From Panopea generosa (Eukaryota > Mollusca > Bivalvia > Adapedonta > Hiatellidae): DNA of 64,000 nt. Positions within the stretch are counted from its first letter, which is position 1. Each line of letters begins with the position of its first letter. A program made the translations under genes and the position numbers. Below are positions 20,045 through 33,000 of this stretch, piece by piece. A model generated the notes under the pieces. It did not search any database. It was not told where the DNA came from and saw nothing but the letters and a program-made list of their open reading frames with translations. Location: assembly GCA_029582155.1 (NCBI GenBank), contig CM055911.1:25431152-25495151 (forward strand), read 5' to 3'.

Positions 20045-21467
20045 CCTGATGATGCAGTTTCAACAAGCTGTGACGGAGTACAGGGCGCTCCGATTTTTAA
20101 GCTTGTCTCAAAACATGAGCTTTCGAATGACAGAGAACTGGACATAGAGCAGGTTCGATCCAAGGTTCAACTCAATGGCCCTTCAAAAGAGATATTTCAC
20201 ACTGGTTCTAGCCAGGGAACGGACAGCCTGAAATTCATTAGTATTTAGCAATATTCAACGGTTGACGCCGTCGATGACAACGATGGTGTAGACTGATGAC
20301 AAATATGAAACATATAGAACAAAAATTATTTGTAATCATTTTCTAACGTACACAAAAACAGTGCGTTCTCTGCATAAAATGACGGAATGAGTGAATGGAG
20401 TTTTACGGCGTACCAACGCATTGTAGGTTATTCGACGCCAACAGGAAGGAAGATTCCAGGCTCACTCTACATGTAAAAACACCAACAAATGAATAATTTT
20501 TATGCAGAATGAACCTAGAACATTGATAGCTGCGGAACTGCAGAGTTTCAGCAAATTCTATTGTATTAATCAAATTGTCGCTTCTTACGTCATGCATGAG
20601 CCACAGTGATCCTATTCTTGTCATCACCCATATGGCTCACTGAAATCGCACTGAGGTTAGTGATTTAACCACAATAGCGAACATGACAAAAGTTATAAAA
20701 TGAACACGAGGAGGATTCCTACCCGTCTGCAGAGATCGAAGTAATTCTATCCTTAGGAGGAACCACACGGGTTCTATGCATACAAAGGATCACTCAAATG
20801 TCAAAACAGCTGCATATTTTATAAACAGACTGCTTTAGTGTGTTATATGGAAAACATATTAAGACAGACTGTCATTTTAATGAATATTCCCAAATTATCA
20901 TTTTTGATATTTGGCAATTGGTCAGGGTATCTCAGTTGTTTACGCACCTGATTTCGAATCCCCACCGAGAAAAATTTCTGTGATGAATAGTTATGAACCT
21001 TTATTTACGGTCTTGCGTATTCCAACTCTGAACATGTGGGAAAGTAGTCAGATTTGAAGAGATAGTTGTTGTACTGTTATATCGCCTAGAGGATTAGTAT
21101 ATGCACTAAAAGTCTATATGTCACTGAGATACTGTTGCTAAATGCAAGCAATCACAATAGTTCTGTTGACAATTTGTCTACATGATGCAAATATGAAAAT
21201 TTACCGTACGCTAACATGTCAATCAAGTTGAAAAGGGACATAACTCGTGTTAATAATTGAAATGCATCGAATTTCGCAGAGCTATGTAACAAAATGTCAA
21301 ATTCAAATTTATATTTCATCATTATTAAATGATATAGATATAAAACAGTCCATTGAAATATTAGTTTTATCAATACTAATATCATTTTTACATTTTTAAA
21401 AACCATATTGACCTCACTAGTTTGAAATGAATTATAATTTATTATGCATGTCAATATTTTTTTTGAA
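20045..21467. other. Non-coding DNA; possible SINE head near 20937
   Basis: Up to 20492 it is duplicated in A2 (to 36231). Beyond that it is unique in the window. A tRNA-like stretch at 20937-20985 (GGTATCTCAGTTG, TTTCGAATCCCCACC) may be a SINE head. The short minus-strand frames at 20403-20627 and 21152-21454 have no recognisable features. Confidence 0.35.
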
Positions 21468-21700
21468 TGGGTTTAACATTCGCATTTTCAACATATTTCA
21501 GGTTATATATGGCATATTCAGATTTAATGGTTGAGGAAGACCTCAGACTGAATCTGAGTATAACCATGGCTCTTCCGGGAGAATCTGTCAAACTTGCTCA
21601 CATAAAATTTCTGACAAAGAGGGACTCGAACCTACGACTTCAGCGGTGAGAGGTTAGTGATCTTGAGACGTTGCTTCAGGCCACTCGGCCACGGAAAACC
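21468..21700 (-). mobile_element. Near-complete SINE (10945 family), minus strand
   Basis: Poly-T at about 21454-21461 (the poly-A tail reversed) is followed by the tail, body and head ending GGCCACTCGGCCACGG. The B box reads GGACTCGAACCTACG on the plus strand. Confidence 0.8.
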
Positions 21701-21753
21701 TATAATTTGGACGTTTAATACGATTTCAAAATGTCGGGTGTACCTTTAATACA

Positions 21754-22362
21754 AACAAGAGCTGTCAGAAGACAACAAAGCTCGCCTCTGGGTGTCTGAG
21801 TCCAAAAAGGGCTATAAGTGTGTCAAAAATGCAACCCAGAGTTACGGTTCTTGTCTTTGTGTGTTCCCTTGATGATGGATCTCATCCAATGAGTGGTTGC
21901 ATAGATATCTTACGTGATAAAAAACTTTAACCTAAAAAATTAAGTCGAAAAAGGGCCATAACTGTGCCAAAATGCAATCCAGAGTTATGGTTCTTGTCTG
22001 TGTGCGTTCCATTGATGATGGTGAACACACATGTGAAGGAACATTGACATCCAATGAGTGGTTGCATAGATATGTGAAACATGTACGCAACTAAACGCAA
22101 AGTTGAACCTGGGTGTATAAGTCCAAAAAGATTCATAACTGTGCAAAAATGCTATACAGAGTTATGGTTCTTGTCTCTGTGTGTTCCATTAATGATGGTA
22201 AACACACATGCAAAGTTTCATTGACATCCAATGAGTGGTTGCATAGATATGTGAAACTTGTACGCAAACGTTTAACCTGGGTGTCTACAGCCGACGACGA
22301 CGACGACGCCTACGAGCCGGGGTCATGACAAAAGCTCTCCTTGGACTTCGTCCCGGCGAGCT
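21754..22362. mobile_element. Non-autonomous element with three internal tandem copies
   Basis: The ends are short inverted repeats (ACAAGAGCTGTCA at left; TGACAAAAGCTCTCC at right). The interior repeats a unit with GTCCAAAAAG, ATAACTGTGC, AGAGTTATGGTTCTTGTCT, GATGATGG and CAATGAGTGGTTGCATAG about three times, ending in (GAC)n. There is no coding capacity. The transposon superfamily is not determined. Confidence 0.55.
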
Positions 22363-22373
22363 AATAAAAAGTG

Positions 22374-22438
22374 TCGTGATAATATCTGCATTGAGCCAGG
22401 CAGATGGTAGTAATATAGTGATAATGTCTGCCTTGAGC
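22374..22438. repeat. Start of a 42-bp satellite array, cut by gap
   Basis: About one and a half units matching the array at 36231-38565 run into the N gap. The array in this position is therefore of unknown length. Confidence 0.85.
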
Positions 22439-22938
22439 NNNNNNNNNNNNNNNNNNNNNNNNNNNNNNNNNNNNNNNNNNNNNNNNNNNNNNNNNNNNNN
22501 NNNNNNNNNNNNNNNNNNNNNNNNNNNNNNNNNNNNNNNNNNNNNNNNNNNNNNNNNNNNNNNNNNNNNNNNNNNNNNNNNNNNNNNNNNNNNNNNNNNN
22601 NNNNNNNNNNNNNNNNNNNNNNNNNNNNNNNNNNNNNNNNNNNNNNNNNNNNNNNNNNNNNNNNNNNNNNNNNNNNNNNNNNNNNNNNNNNNNNNNNNNN
22701 NNNNNNNNNNNNNNNNNNNNNNNNNNNNNNNNNNNNNNNNNNNNNNNNNNNNNNNNNNNNNNNNNNNNNNNNNNNNNNNNNNNNNNNNNNNNNNNNNNNN
22801 NNNNNNNNNNNNNNNNNNNNNNNNNNNNNNNNNNNNNNNNNNNNNNNNNNNNNNNNNNNNNNNNNNNNNNNNNNNNNNNNNNNNNNNNNNNNNNNNNNNN
22901 NNNNNNNNNNNNNNNNNNNNNNNNNNNNNNNNNNNNNN
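22439..22938. other. Assembly gap of exactly 500 N
   Basis: The round length suggests a placeholder. Left flank is the 42-bp satellite and right flank is the CCTAGG minisatellite, so the missing DNA probably contains satellite and possibly more. Confidence 0.98.
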
Positions 22939-24835
22939 ACCTCCAAGTAAGGATGTTCCTCCTCCTAGGTAGGATGAACCCACATACTAGGTAGGAAGAC
23001 ACCAATCAAATGTAGGATAAACCCCCTCCTACGTAGGAAGTACACCCATCCTAGGAAGGAGGTTCCACCTCCTAGGTAGGTTGAATACCCATCCTAGGAA
23101 GGATTAACCTACATCATAGGTAGGATGAACCGCCATCCTGAGTAGCATGTTTCTCCCATCCTAGGTAGGATGTACCCCATCGTAGAAATGAAGACACCCA
23201 TCCTAGGTTGGATGTTCCCCCTCCTAGGTCGGATGTTCCCCACTCCTATGTAGGATGAACCCCCATCCTAGGTAAGATGTTCCCCTCCTAGGTAAGATGT
23301 TCACCTATCCTAGGTAAGATGAACCCACTAATAGGTAGGATGCACACCCATCCTAGGTAGGATGAACCAACTAATAGGTAGGATGCACACCCATCCTAGG
23401 TAGGATGTAATCCCCCACCCCCTAGGTAAGATGTACCCCCTCCTAGTTTGAATGAACCCCCATTCTAGGTAGGATGTACCCTCTCCTAGGTAGGTTGAAC
23501 CTCCCTCCTAGGTAGGATCAACCACAATCCTAGGTAGTATGTATCCCATCCTAGGTAGCATGTTTCCAATTCTAGTTAGAATGTTTCCCCCATCCTATGT
23601 AGGATGTACCACCTCCAAGTAAGGATGTTCCTCCTCCTAGGTAGGATGAACCCACATACTAGGTAGGAAGACACCGATCAAAGGTAGGATGAACGCCATC
23701 CTACGTAGGATGTACACCCATCCTAGGAAGGATGTTCCCCCTCCTACGTAGGTTGAATCCCCATCCTAGGAAGGATTAACGTCCATCATATGTAAGATGA
23801 ACCGCCATCCTGAGTAGCATGTTTCTCCCATCCTATGTAGGATGTACCCCATCCTAGGAACGATGTTCCACCTCCTAGGTAGGTTGAATCCCCATCCTAG
23901 GAAGGATAGACCTCAATCATAGGTAGGATGAACCGCCATCCTGAGTAGCATGTTCTTCCCATCCTATGTAGGATGTACCCCATCCTAGGTAGGATGAACC
24001 CCCATCCTAGATATGAAGACACCCCTCCTTGGTCGGATGTTCCCCCTCCTATGTAGGATGAACCCCCATCTTAGGTAGGATGTACCCACTAATAGGTAGG
24101 ATGCACACCCATCCTAGGTAGGATATAACCCCCCCCCAGATAAGATGTACCCCCTCCTAGTTTAAATGAACACCCATCCTAGGTAGGATGTACCCTCACC
24201 TAGGTAGGTTGAACCTCCTTCCTAGGTAGGATGAACCACAATCCTAGATAGGATGTACACTCCTAGGTAGTATGAACCTCAATTCTAGGTAGGTTGGGCA
24301 CCCATCCTAGGTAGGATGTTCCCTTTCAAAGGTAGGAAACACTTCCATCCTAGGTAGGATGAACCCCCATCATAGGTATTATGAACCCCCATCCTAGGTA
24401 GGATGTTTCTCCCATCCTAGGAAGGATGTATCCCCTCATAGGAAGGATGTTCCCCGTCCTGAGTAGGATAAACCCACATACTAGGTAAGATGTACACCCA
24501 TCATAGTTAGGATATTCCCACTCCTACGTAGGAAATACATCCATCCCATGTAGGATGTACACCCATCCTAGGTAGGATGTACCCCTCCGAGGTAGGATGA
24601 ATCCACATCCTATGTAGGATGTATATCCATCCTAGGTAGGATGTAACGCCTTCCTATATAGATTGTACAACCCCTCCAAGATAGAATGTAAACCCCTATC
24701 CTAGGTTGGATGTACCCTTTTCTAGTTAGGATGTACCCCAATTCTAGTGAGGGTGCAACCCAATCCTAGGTAGGATGTACCCCCTCCTTTGTAGGATGTA
24801 CATCCCTCCAAAGTAAGATGTACCGTTGGATGTTG
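22939..24835. repeat. Minisatellite, about 21-bp units CCTAGGTAGGATGAACCCC
   Basis: It uses the GGAT variant of the unit seen at 6520-7098 (GGTAGGATG instead of GGTAGTATG). Blocks of several hundred bases recur inside it, for example around 23115 and 23810 (ACCGCCATCCTGAGTAGCAT), showing multi-unit duplication. Confidence 0.85.
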
Positions 24836-26098
24836 ACCCTCATCTAATATTGACCATATCCTGGGTAGAACGTACCCACTCCTAGGTAGAACGTACGTAC
24901 ACCATCTATGTAGTAGTTACCAACTCCTAAGTAGTAAGTATCCTCTCCTTGGTAGTATGTTCCCACTCTTAGGTAGTACGTACCCTCCCCTAGGTTATAT
25001 GTACCCCTTCTATGTAGTACATATCCCCTCCTAGGTAGTAGGTAACCTCTCCTAGGTAGTACGTACACCTTCTATGGAGTAGGTACACCAACTCCTAGGT
25101 AATAGGTACCCTCTCTTTGATAGTATGTACCCACTCCTGGGTAGTATGTACCCCTTCTAGGTAGTATGTACCCCTCCTCGGTAGTACGTACCTCGTCCTA
25201 GGTAGTACGTACCCTCTCTTAGGTAGTACGTACCCCTTTTAGGTTGTACGTACCCTCTTTTAGGTAGTATGTACCCACTCCTAGGTAGTATGTACCCCTT
25301 CTAGGTAGTACATATCCCCTCCTAGGTAGTAGGTAACCTCTTCTAGGTAGTATGTACCCATTCCTAGGTAGGATGTACCTCTCCTAGGTAGTACGTACCC
25401 CTTTTAGGTTGTACGTACCCTCTTCTAGGTAGTATGTACCCACTCCTAGGTAGTATGTACCCCTTCTAGGTAGTACATATCCCCTCCTAGGTAGTAGGTA
25501 ACCTCTTCTAGGTAGTATGTACCCACTCCTAGTTAGTATGTACCCCTTCTAGGTAGTACGTACCCTCTCCTAGGTTTTATGTACCCCTTCTAGGTAGTAC
25601 ATATCCCCTCCTAGGTAGTAGGTAACCTCTTCTAGGTAGTTGGTACCCACTCCTAGGTAGTATGTACCCCTTCTAGGTAGGATCACTTCTCCTAGGTAGT
25701 ACGTACCCCTTTTAGGTTGTACGTACCCTCATCCTAGGTTATATGTACCCCTTCTAGGTAGTACATTTCCCCTCCTAGGTAGTAGGTAACCTCTTCTAGG
25801 TAGTTGGTACCCACTCCTAGGTAGTATGTACCCCTTCTAGGTAGGATCACTTCTCCTAGGTAGTACGTACCCCTTTTAGGTTGTACGTACCCTCTCCTAG
25901 GTAGTATGTACCTCCTCCTAGGTAGTATGCACCCTACCCTTTTAGGTAGTATGTACCCCTCCTAGGTAGTACGTACCCCTCCAACTTAGTATATACACCA
26001 AGTAGGTACCCTCTCCTAGGCTGTATGTACCTTTTCCTTGAAAATATGTACCCACCCCTTCGTATCCCTTCAATGGTAGTAGGTAGGTGTATGTACCT
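24836..26098. repeat. Minisatellite, CCTAGGTAGTATGTACCC variant
   Basis: This is the same unit type as 6520-7098 and is directly joined to the GGAT variant on its left. Multi-unit blocks repeat (TAGTACATATCCCCTCCTAG recurs several times). It forms the left edge of segment A2. Confidence 0.85.
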
Positions 26099-26111
26099 AC
26101 CCCCTTATATG

Positions 26112-26398
26112 ATTGATTGATTGGTTGAATATTAAGCGTCACTTTTATGCCATCGAGGGCTAATAGACGGTCAGTTAACCTAACCTCTGTTTACTGGGAT
26201 TAACCAGCACTTGAATACACCCCATCTCCGCAAGTAACTGATAACTTTCCCACTTGAATCAGTGGTGAGAGACGAATGATAATGAGACACAATGTCGTAT
26301 ACAAATCATCACGGAGACTGTTGCCGGGCGGGGGATTCGAACTCACGATCCCTGGAGTGATAGTCAGACGCGTAATCGACTGAGCTAATCGGGCACGA
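26112..26398 (-). mobile_element. tRNA-derived SINE, A2 copy of 7110-7401
   Basis: Same orientation, body and (GATT) tail as in A1, with a few substitutions and small indels. The C-rich tract next to the head is interrupted here. Confidence 0.8.
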
Positions 26399-26699
26399 AA
26401 CCCCCCTCCCCACCCCCAACCCGTTCTCATATTAAGTAGGTTAGTATGTACATACTCGTGAATATACCTGTAGGTAAGTAGATATTTGTCGAGGCAGATA
26501 CTAAACTAATACCCGCAATGACAGGGAAAAGTGAAAAACGGAAAGCAACGAAATACATCAAAAATACACTGGGATACTAGTATCTCTATTTAAGGCATTG
26601 GTATTTGGGTTTTGATACGCAAGCAGTATCTTCGAATACGAATATAGTGAATACATGACTACTTGCCATAGAAGACCACAAAATTAAAAAATAAACAAG

Positions 26700-28440
26700 A
26701 AATATCACTGGTAAGTGTCATATGCCCTCCAAATTGTCTATGAAAATTACGGTATATTTTATAATAGGTAGCGATTGAAATGTATCAATAAATATCAAGA
26801 TTAATGGACTGACGTTTCAGTCCACACATGCAATTTCATGTTGATGTTTTTTTTTACATTAAAGTGTGACCTTGACCTTGACACCTGATGTAAAGGTCTT
26901 GGTATTTCTACAGGTAAATGCAGGTGGCACATCATCATGGCATGTTGATCACTTGTGTCAAGCTATTTTGAAATCCATCCATGTAAGACAAAGTTACAGA
27001 CCAGACATATCAAATACCGAATAAATTGATAGTGTGACCTAAACCTTTGAGGTAAGTTTCTGGGTCTTACACATGACACGTTGTCATCATTCGGACCTCC
27101 TCAGGCACTGCTCGCACTTTTTGCGCTTTTTTTTTTGTCCTTCCGCTGCATGTTCGATTCGGAGAATTGAGCGAAGTGTTCCGAATGACGTTGTCATGTC
27201 ATGTTGATCAATCAATCAATTGGACCAAGTGTTTTTAAAATCCATTCATCTATGATAAAATTACAAACCAGACTTGAACTCTCAAACAAACACAAAGTGT
27301 GACATTGACCTTTGAGGTACGGTCTGGGTCTTACGTGCGACACGTCGTCATGTCATCTTGATCAATTGAGCCAAGATAAAGACAAAGTTAGACCAAACTC
27401 GAAATATCAAACAAATTGTTACCTTGACCTATGAGGAAAGGTTCTGGGTCCTACACCCGACACTTCATCACGTTATGTTGATAAATTGAATAATCGTTTT
27501 TATACATCCGTGTATGACAAAGGTAATGACCAAACACGAAATTTCACAGAGACTCAAAAACTCAAAGTGTGACCTTGACATTGGAGGTATGATTGTGGGT
27601 CTTAAGCGCAACATGTCGTCATGCCATGCTGATGAATTGAGCAAAGTTTATTTTAATTTATCGTAGGTGACGAAGTTGCCTGCCAGACATGAAATCTCAA
27701 ACATATTGAAAGTGTTGTCAAACAAAATTAAAGTGTGGCCTTGACATTTGAATTGTGAGTCTTGGTGTTACGCGCGACACGTTCGTCATGTTATTTTTAT
27801 CTGTTGTAGCGAGTATCTATAAAATCCATTTATGCATGACAAAGTTACAGGTCGAACACGAAATCTCCCACAGACTCAAAGTTTTGTCAAACAAACTCAA
27901 AGTGTGAATTTCACCTTTGAGGTATGGATGTGGGTCTTATGTGCAACACATCGTCATGCCATCCTGATAAATTGAGCCACGATTTTTCAACTTTCATACA
28001 TAGGTGACCCAGTTACACACCGGACACAAAATTTTAAACAGACTGAAAGTGTTGTCAAACAAACAAAGTTAAAATATGGCCTTGAGCTTTGAAGTTGGAG
28101 TCTAGGTGTTAAGCGCTACACGTTGTCATGTTATGTTGATCATTTATAGTAAGTATTCATATAATCGATCTATACATGACAAAGGTACAGGACGGACACG
28201 ACATTTCACACAGACTCAAAGTGTTGTTAAACAAACTCAAAGTGTGACCTTGACATTTGAGGTACTGGTGTGGGTCTTACGCGCGACATGTCGTCATATC
28301 ATACACATGAATTGAGCTAAACTTATACGTAGGTAACAAAGTTAGAGACCGGACACGAAGTCTCAGACTGAAAGTGTCATCAATTAAAGTTAAAGTGTGA
28401 CCTTGACCTTTGAAGTAGGAGTCTTGATGTTACGCGATTT
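26700..28440. repeat. TGACCTTGA-rich diverged tandem repeat, A2 copy
   Basis: Unit order matches 7690-9430, including the 97-bp insertion flanked by ACGTTGTCAT (about 27073-27180). The differences from A1 are few and scattered. Confidence 0.75.
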
Positions 28441-29097
28441 TCGTGACTTGTGTTTCCATGGCAACAGAAACTATATTAAAAATGAAAAATCTGTCATACC
28501 AAAAGACATATGCTTCAAAAAGCACTACAACACTTCTAGGTTGACAAGTGTGCAATGTTTTGTGAAGTAACGTCTAACGATTTTGGAGTTGTGCCCCTGA
28601 AACAGCAAAGTTAGCAATTTTGGCTGTTTAATTTCCCATGCAATAGAAACAAATAAAAACTTTCCATAAGCAAAAGACACGTCTAGCTCACTAACTTTAT
28701 ACATATAAAATATATTGTTCAACGGACAATTCACATAGTCGTGGCGGAGAATCGAACCCACGACCAACCCGATCGCAAAGGAAAATTCACATTATAACTC
28801 GTCACCTGGAACTTTATCTCGTTAACCAATGTGCGAAACACAGTGACAATGGCACATTTTAACATACAGACAATAACGTGTACTTCCTTATTACGCAGAG
28901 AAAAGTTTGATTCCCCTAAACTTGATAAAGGATGCGTGTCAACAATACCGCAAATCATTCCGAACACTAATACCGAAGATGACGGAATTAACCGAACATG
29001 TACGATTGCTTACCGGCGGGATCATGTCCAGAATTAAAAATTTACAGGACAGGTCTGTTTGGAAACAAAGTGCTTGTAGAGATTTCCATTTGTAGAA

Positions 29098-29382
29098 ATG
29101 CTAAGATCAGCAACAAGTCAATCAATGTTTAATCATTTTGGTAACTTGTTATTACACACCATCGCATTTCCTAGAGTCAAAGGATTAGTGGAAAACTTAA
29201 ACAAAATTATAATCGTCGATGAAACGTGTACGAGCTACAATTTCATAAAACACAAATTAAAGAAAGTAACACAATTTGAGAGCAACAGAGCACTTCGCGC
29301 TACTTTTATGTTCAACATGGAAGATAAAACTAAATTCCTCAATTTGAAAAAAAAAACACATAAAGAAAACAGCAAAAACTGA
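29098..29382 (+). other. 94-residue open frame, A2 copy of 10101-10385
   Basis: Frame and length are conserved. Differences from A1 change Leu/Ile, Ile/Val, Phe/Leu, Thr/Met and Lys/Asn, with no silent change noticed. No domain recognised; coding status doubtful. Confidence 0.2.
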
Positions 29383-30232
29383 ATGACACACTGAGGACAC
29401 ACTCAGAAGATGAAAATTCAAAAACATGCAAATGCATAGAAGGGGAATAAAGATTATGATGAACGTGTGAATTAATGACTTCCGATCAAACTAAAAATTC
29501 CGGACGTGACGTGCGCAGCCGAAAGCAGGAACTAAAACCACCGAGGGGATTTAATGACTGATAACCGGCGGTAACTTTTCCGCTTGAATCAGAGGCGAGA
29601 AACGAATGATAAAAAGCCGCAACGTCCTGTATTAAGTAGTGGGCACAGTGCACCTAAAGATAACTTGTGATGTGAATATTAAGTTTATATTCATCTAAAA
29701 TATATTTGTATCGAAACCACGTGTCATTACAACTTTGTTTAAACATTTTCTTTTGTGATGGACACGTGCTTCAGTTAACATGTTATTTCTTATAAATATT
29801 TGAATTAATAAGATATTTGATTTCAAATAAGTCTGGGAACACATTTCCCACGATATCAAAAACGAAGAGTTGTTCTTACTTTAACGTAAAATTGATATTC
29901 TTAAGATTTATTTCATAATGAAATTTTCATATAAATGCTTGCGTCTCTTGTCATGGACAAGCATATGGGAAAACAGTCTCAATTTGATTACAAAATAAAC
30001 ATAATGGAGCCTCGGCTTCTTTTATATGTTGAACCGATGTTTTCTTGTTGATAGCAATCTATGATTAATTCTAATCCGAAATCACTAAAGTTAAGTACTG
30101 TTTGATATTAGCTGGACAGATGTTATTTCGCTGTTGGTCTAATCGGAACTATTCAGGTTTTATCCTACTACTTTATTGGATTATCTGCTGTATACTGCAC
30201 TTATTTCACAACATTTGAATATAAGTTTCTTA

Positions 30233-30331
30233 TAATGATAATGATGTAATGATGTAATGATGATGATGTAATGATGATAATGATGATAATGATAATGATG
30301 ATGATGATGATGATGATGATGATAATAATAA
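30233..30331. repeat. ATG/AATG microsatellite, A2 copy
   Basis: This is the counterpart of 11521-11622 with a different mix of ATG, AATG and ATAATG units. Confidence 0.85.
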
Positions 30332-31372
30332 TAAATGTATATTATGGTTTATAGCACATTTAGTGACTATATCAAACAGATTTTTTGGGGAAACGGAGCT
30401 TAACGTAAAAACTAAACATTGTGATACTTATTCATCCCGTAGAAGTAAGGTCACGATCACCCATGATAATGTTGTATGGTTTTTGGTAAAGTGCTATCAT
30501 ACCACAGCTGTAATTTAAATGTGGTGACTCTGGGTCAGTTATTGAGAATCGGAGCTTTAACGCAAATAAACTAAACATTGTGTAAGTTGTTTATTTTGTT
30601 TGATTTTGTATGCGTTAATTTTATGCCATCGAGGATTAACAGACGATCAGTTAAAGGTCACACAAAATCATGTTGCACTGACGCCAAGAAGGGCGGACGA
30701 ACGAACTGACCACCAGAATAGTTCATTTAAGCGTTTGGTCTAAAAAATGCCATGTGTCCCTTTAAGGCACGCTGTACAACGCTGCTGACGTAAACGGATA
30801 TAAATTGAATTGAATAATATATTTTTTTCTTTCTTGGAAATGTGCGTAGAATCAAAATCGCATATTTGCGTTATACATTATTAATCAAATTATACAACTA
30901 CCATTGATTTGCCATTTACATTTGTATGTGATTTTCAGGCGCCTGTCATTCGTGTGGGAAAAGGATGGTAAATTTATATTTTGCTTGCTGACGTCTGCAG
31001 TGACAGCATATCATTAGTAAAGCAGGGTTCACAAGGTGTAATGTAGCATCCAAAATATTTTTGAGCATTAAGCAACATTGGCAAATTTCCAAAACTATTT
31101 AAAGGCCTAATTTTACTTCTTAACATGGCCATGATTTCAAACTGTTCAAAATCCACCAAAAATGACTTTCAAAATAAGGAAACTACATTTATATATATAT
31201 TTATATATATATAAAATAATGGTTATTATGGTTATTATGACAGGTATATCCCTTGGTAGCCCCATGGAAGCAGATCCTGTTTCCCATGTGGTTTACATGT
31301 ACGCCCACAAAAATAGATACATTACATGGTGCTATAAAATGAAATTATAAATGTTGGATTAACGTCATTAGC
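30332..31372. other. Non-coding DNA upstream of the A2 signal-peptide exon
   Basis: It is near-identical to 11623-12679, including the AT repeat and the TATAAAA about 38 bases before the ATG. No exon was seen. Confidence 0.35.
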
Positions 31373-31531
31373 ATGTTTGTGATCATGGCTAATTCATATA
31401 CTCGGATGTGTATTATTGTCGTCTCATTGACGATAGTGGCTGTTGGAACATTTATAAACGCTCAGGGATTTTATATAGAAGGAAGTAGCAAATGGATACC
31501 GAGGTACAGACCATACAAGGGCATAAGGCAA
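31373..31531 (+). CDS. Putative first exon of a small secreted peptide, copy A2
   Basis: Same layout as 12680-12838: hydrophobic leader (CIIVVSLTIVAVGTF), likely cleavage after INA, then GFYIEGSSKW and RYRPY. The donor is CAA|GTAATT after 31531 (phase 0) or the GC-type AG|GCAAGT after 31527 (phase 2). Changes from A1 are Met/Leu, Leu/Phe, Thr/Ile, Lys/Glu and Val/Ile, with no silent differences, which could reflect relaxed constraint or diversifying selection. Confidence 0.5.
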
Positions 31532-32111
31532 GTAATTTCTGTTTCAAGAACTTGTGCATGAATCTTTATATAATTCCTTGTCCACATAAAGAAAGTTTGT
31601 ACCATCCGTTTGTTGTTGTTTTATATAAGTTCATTGTACGATGGTGTTACCGGTTTTCGATCAATTAAGAATCGCCGTTAAATATTTCAATGCAAACCGG
31701 ATGTTGAAACTAAATGATTGTATATAACTTTTAAAAAACTATCAAATAATTATTTTCTACCAAAAAGATTCACATTCACGTTAGATCACCTAGTGCGACA
31801 TATTGCACGTCTCTAAGTGGCCTTTTGACATTTTTTTATTTTTGCGTCTGCCGAGACAGCAGATCAGATATCCAAATAATTAAAAAGCTGTCCATCTACG
31901 CCTTATCATATCAGGTGAGGTAACCCCAATATACGTCCAACAAAATAGCAACACCTAAATTCGTGGACACGACAATGGCATGAAACTGAAAAAGTTCAAA
32001 TAAGTGAAAGCAGACAAAACTGCGCTTTCCTTTCACATGAAAAAAATATTCTCAACGAGTTTATCCCCTTCCATATCAATATCAATTCACTGAACAGTAT
32101 GAGTTTTTTTT

Positions 32112-32138
32112 GGGGGGTGGGGGGGGGGGGGGGGGGTG
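32112..32138. repeat. Poly-G rich insertion, A2 only
   Basis: A G-rich run, interrupted by two T, with about 20 following bases is absent from A1, where poly-T meets the following AAAATACCATAG directly. Confidence 0.7.
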
Positions 32139-32300
32139 GTTCTAATTTTATTTTTTTTAAAAATACCATAGTACCAAATAAAACACTGATTTAAAAAGAT
32201 ATATTTTTTTATTTTATACTTTATTAATACATCTTTATATATTCACCTCTTCTTACACATTTCTTATAAGAAACCTTTTCAACTGTTTACTCATTTTTAG

Positions 32301-32375
32301 ATTACATTTAACATGTGGTTCTGTGCTATTTTTAAAAGAAGAAGATCACTCATCCGGAACCTCTATAATTTCTGA
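32301..32375 (+). CDS. Possible terminal exon of the A2 secreted peptide
   Basis: Counterpart of 13605-13679: acceptor CATTTTTAG, 24 codons, TGA. One difference from A1 (Leu to Phe). Support is as weak as for the A1 copy. Confidence 0.25.
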   Translation: MTFNMWFCAIFKRRRSLIRNLYNF

Positions 32376-33000
32376 CATGCACAAGCTTAATATTCTGATA
32401 ACTTTTGACCATGACCTGTATTGCATCAGTTTTCAGCAGACGTGTTTGAAATCGATATTTGTAAACAAACTTAGCATTTTTCGAGGTTTTATGTAAACTG
32501 AAAACTTGAATGGACATAGTGAGAAACACATTTTTTCAAGTCTGTATCATAAAATGACTTTCTTGCTTGTATCGGAAGCATTATTTTTTATGTTTTTTCA
32601 TTACATTCAATGACCACGTGACTATTGCCAATTGTGCAGGATGTTGAAATACGCGTGCGCGATATTCGCAATATTGGGAAGTGATCGATTTTAAGTGATG
32701 GTCGAAAACAGGTAACGGCACTATATTTAGAGTTTGAAGTTGGCCAATAGACAAGATAAAGTTTATTAAAAGGAAACACGGTATCTTGATGTATTTCAAC
32801 ACTTTTTTCTAATATAGTTTCATCTGCTAACATTGAACTACTTCAGAGTGTTGTTTGAATGGGCGTCACCCCATTTCAAAACATGGAATGTAATATGTCA
32901 TTGTGGCATACCTAGATTGTATTGGTGAAGAAAGACATCAGTGTAATCCGAGTAGAACCGCCAGTGTTCGAAAATTATTTGGCAAACTTACTCATAAAAG

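Noticed and set aside
20255-20302. EF-hand-like VDDNDGVD reading in the right end of A1 and A2
   Set aside because: Position 1 of the loop is not acidic, the frame is only 15 codons between stops, and no good acceptor precedes it.
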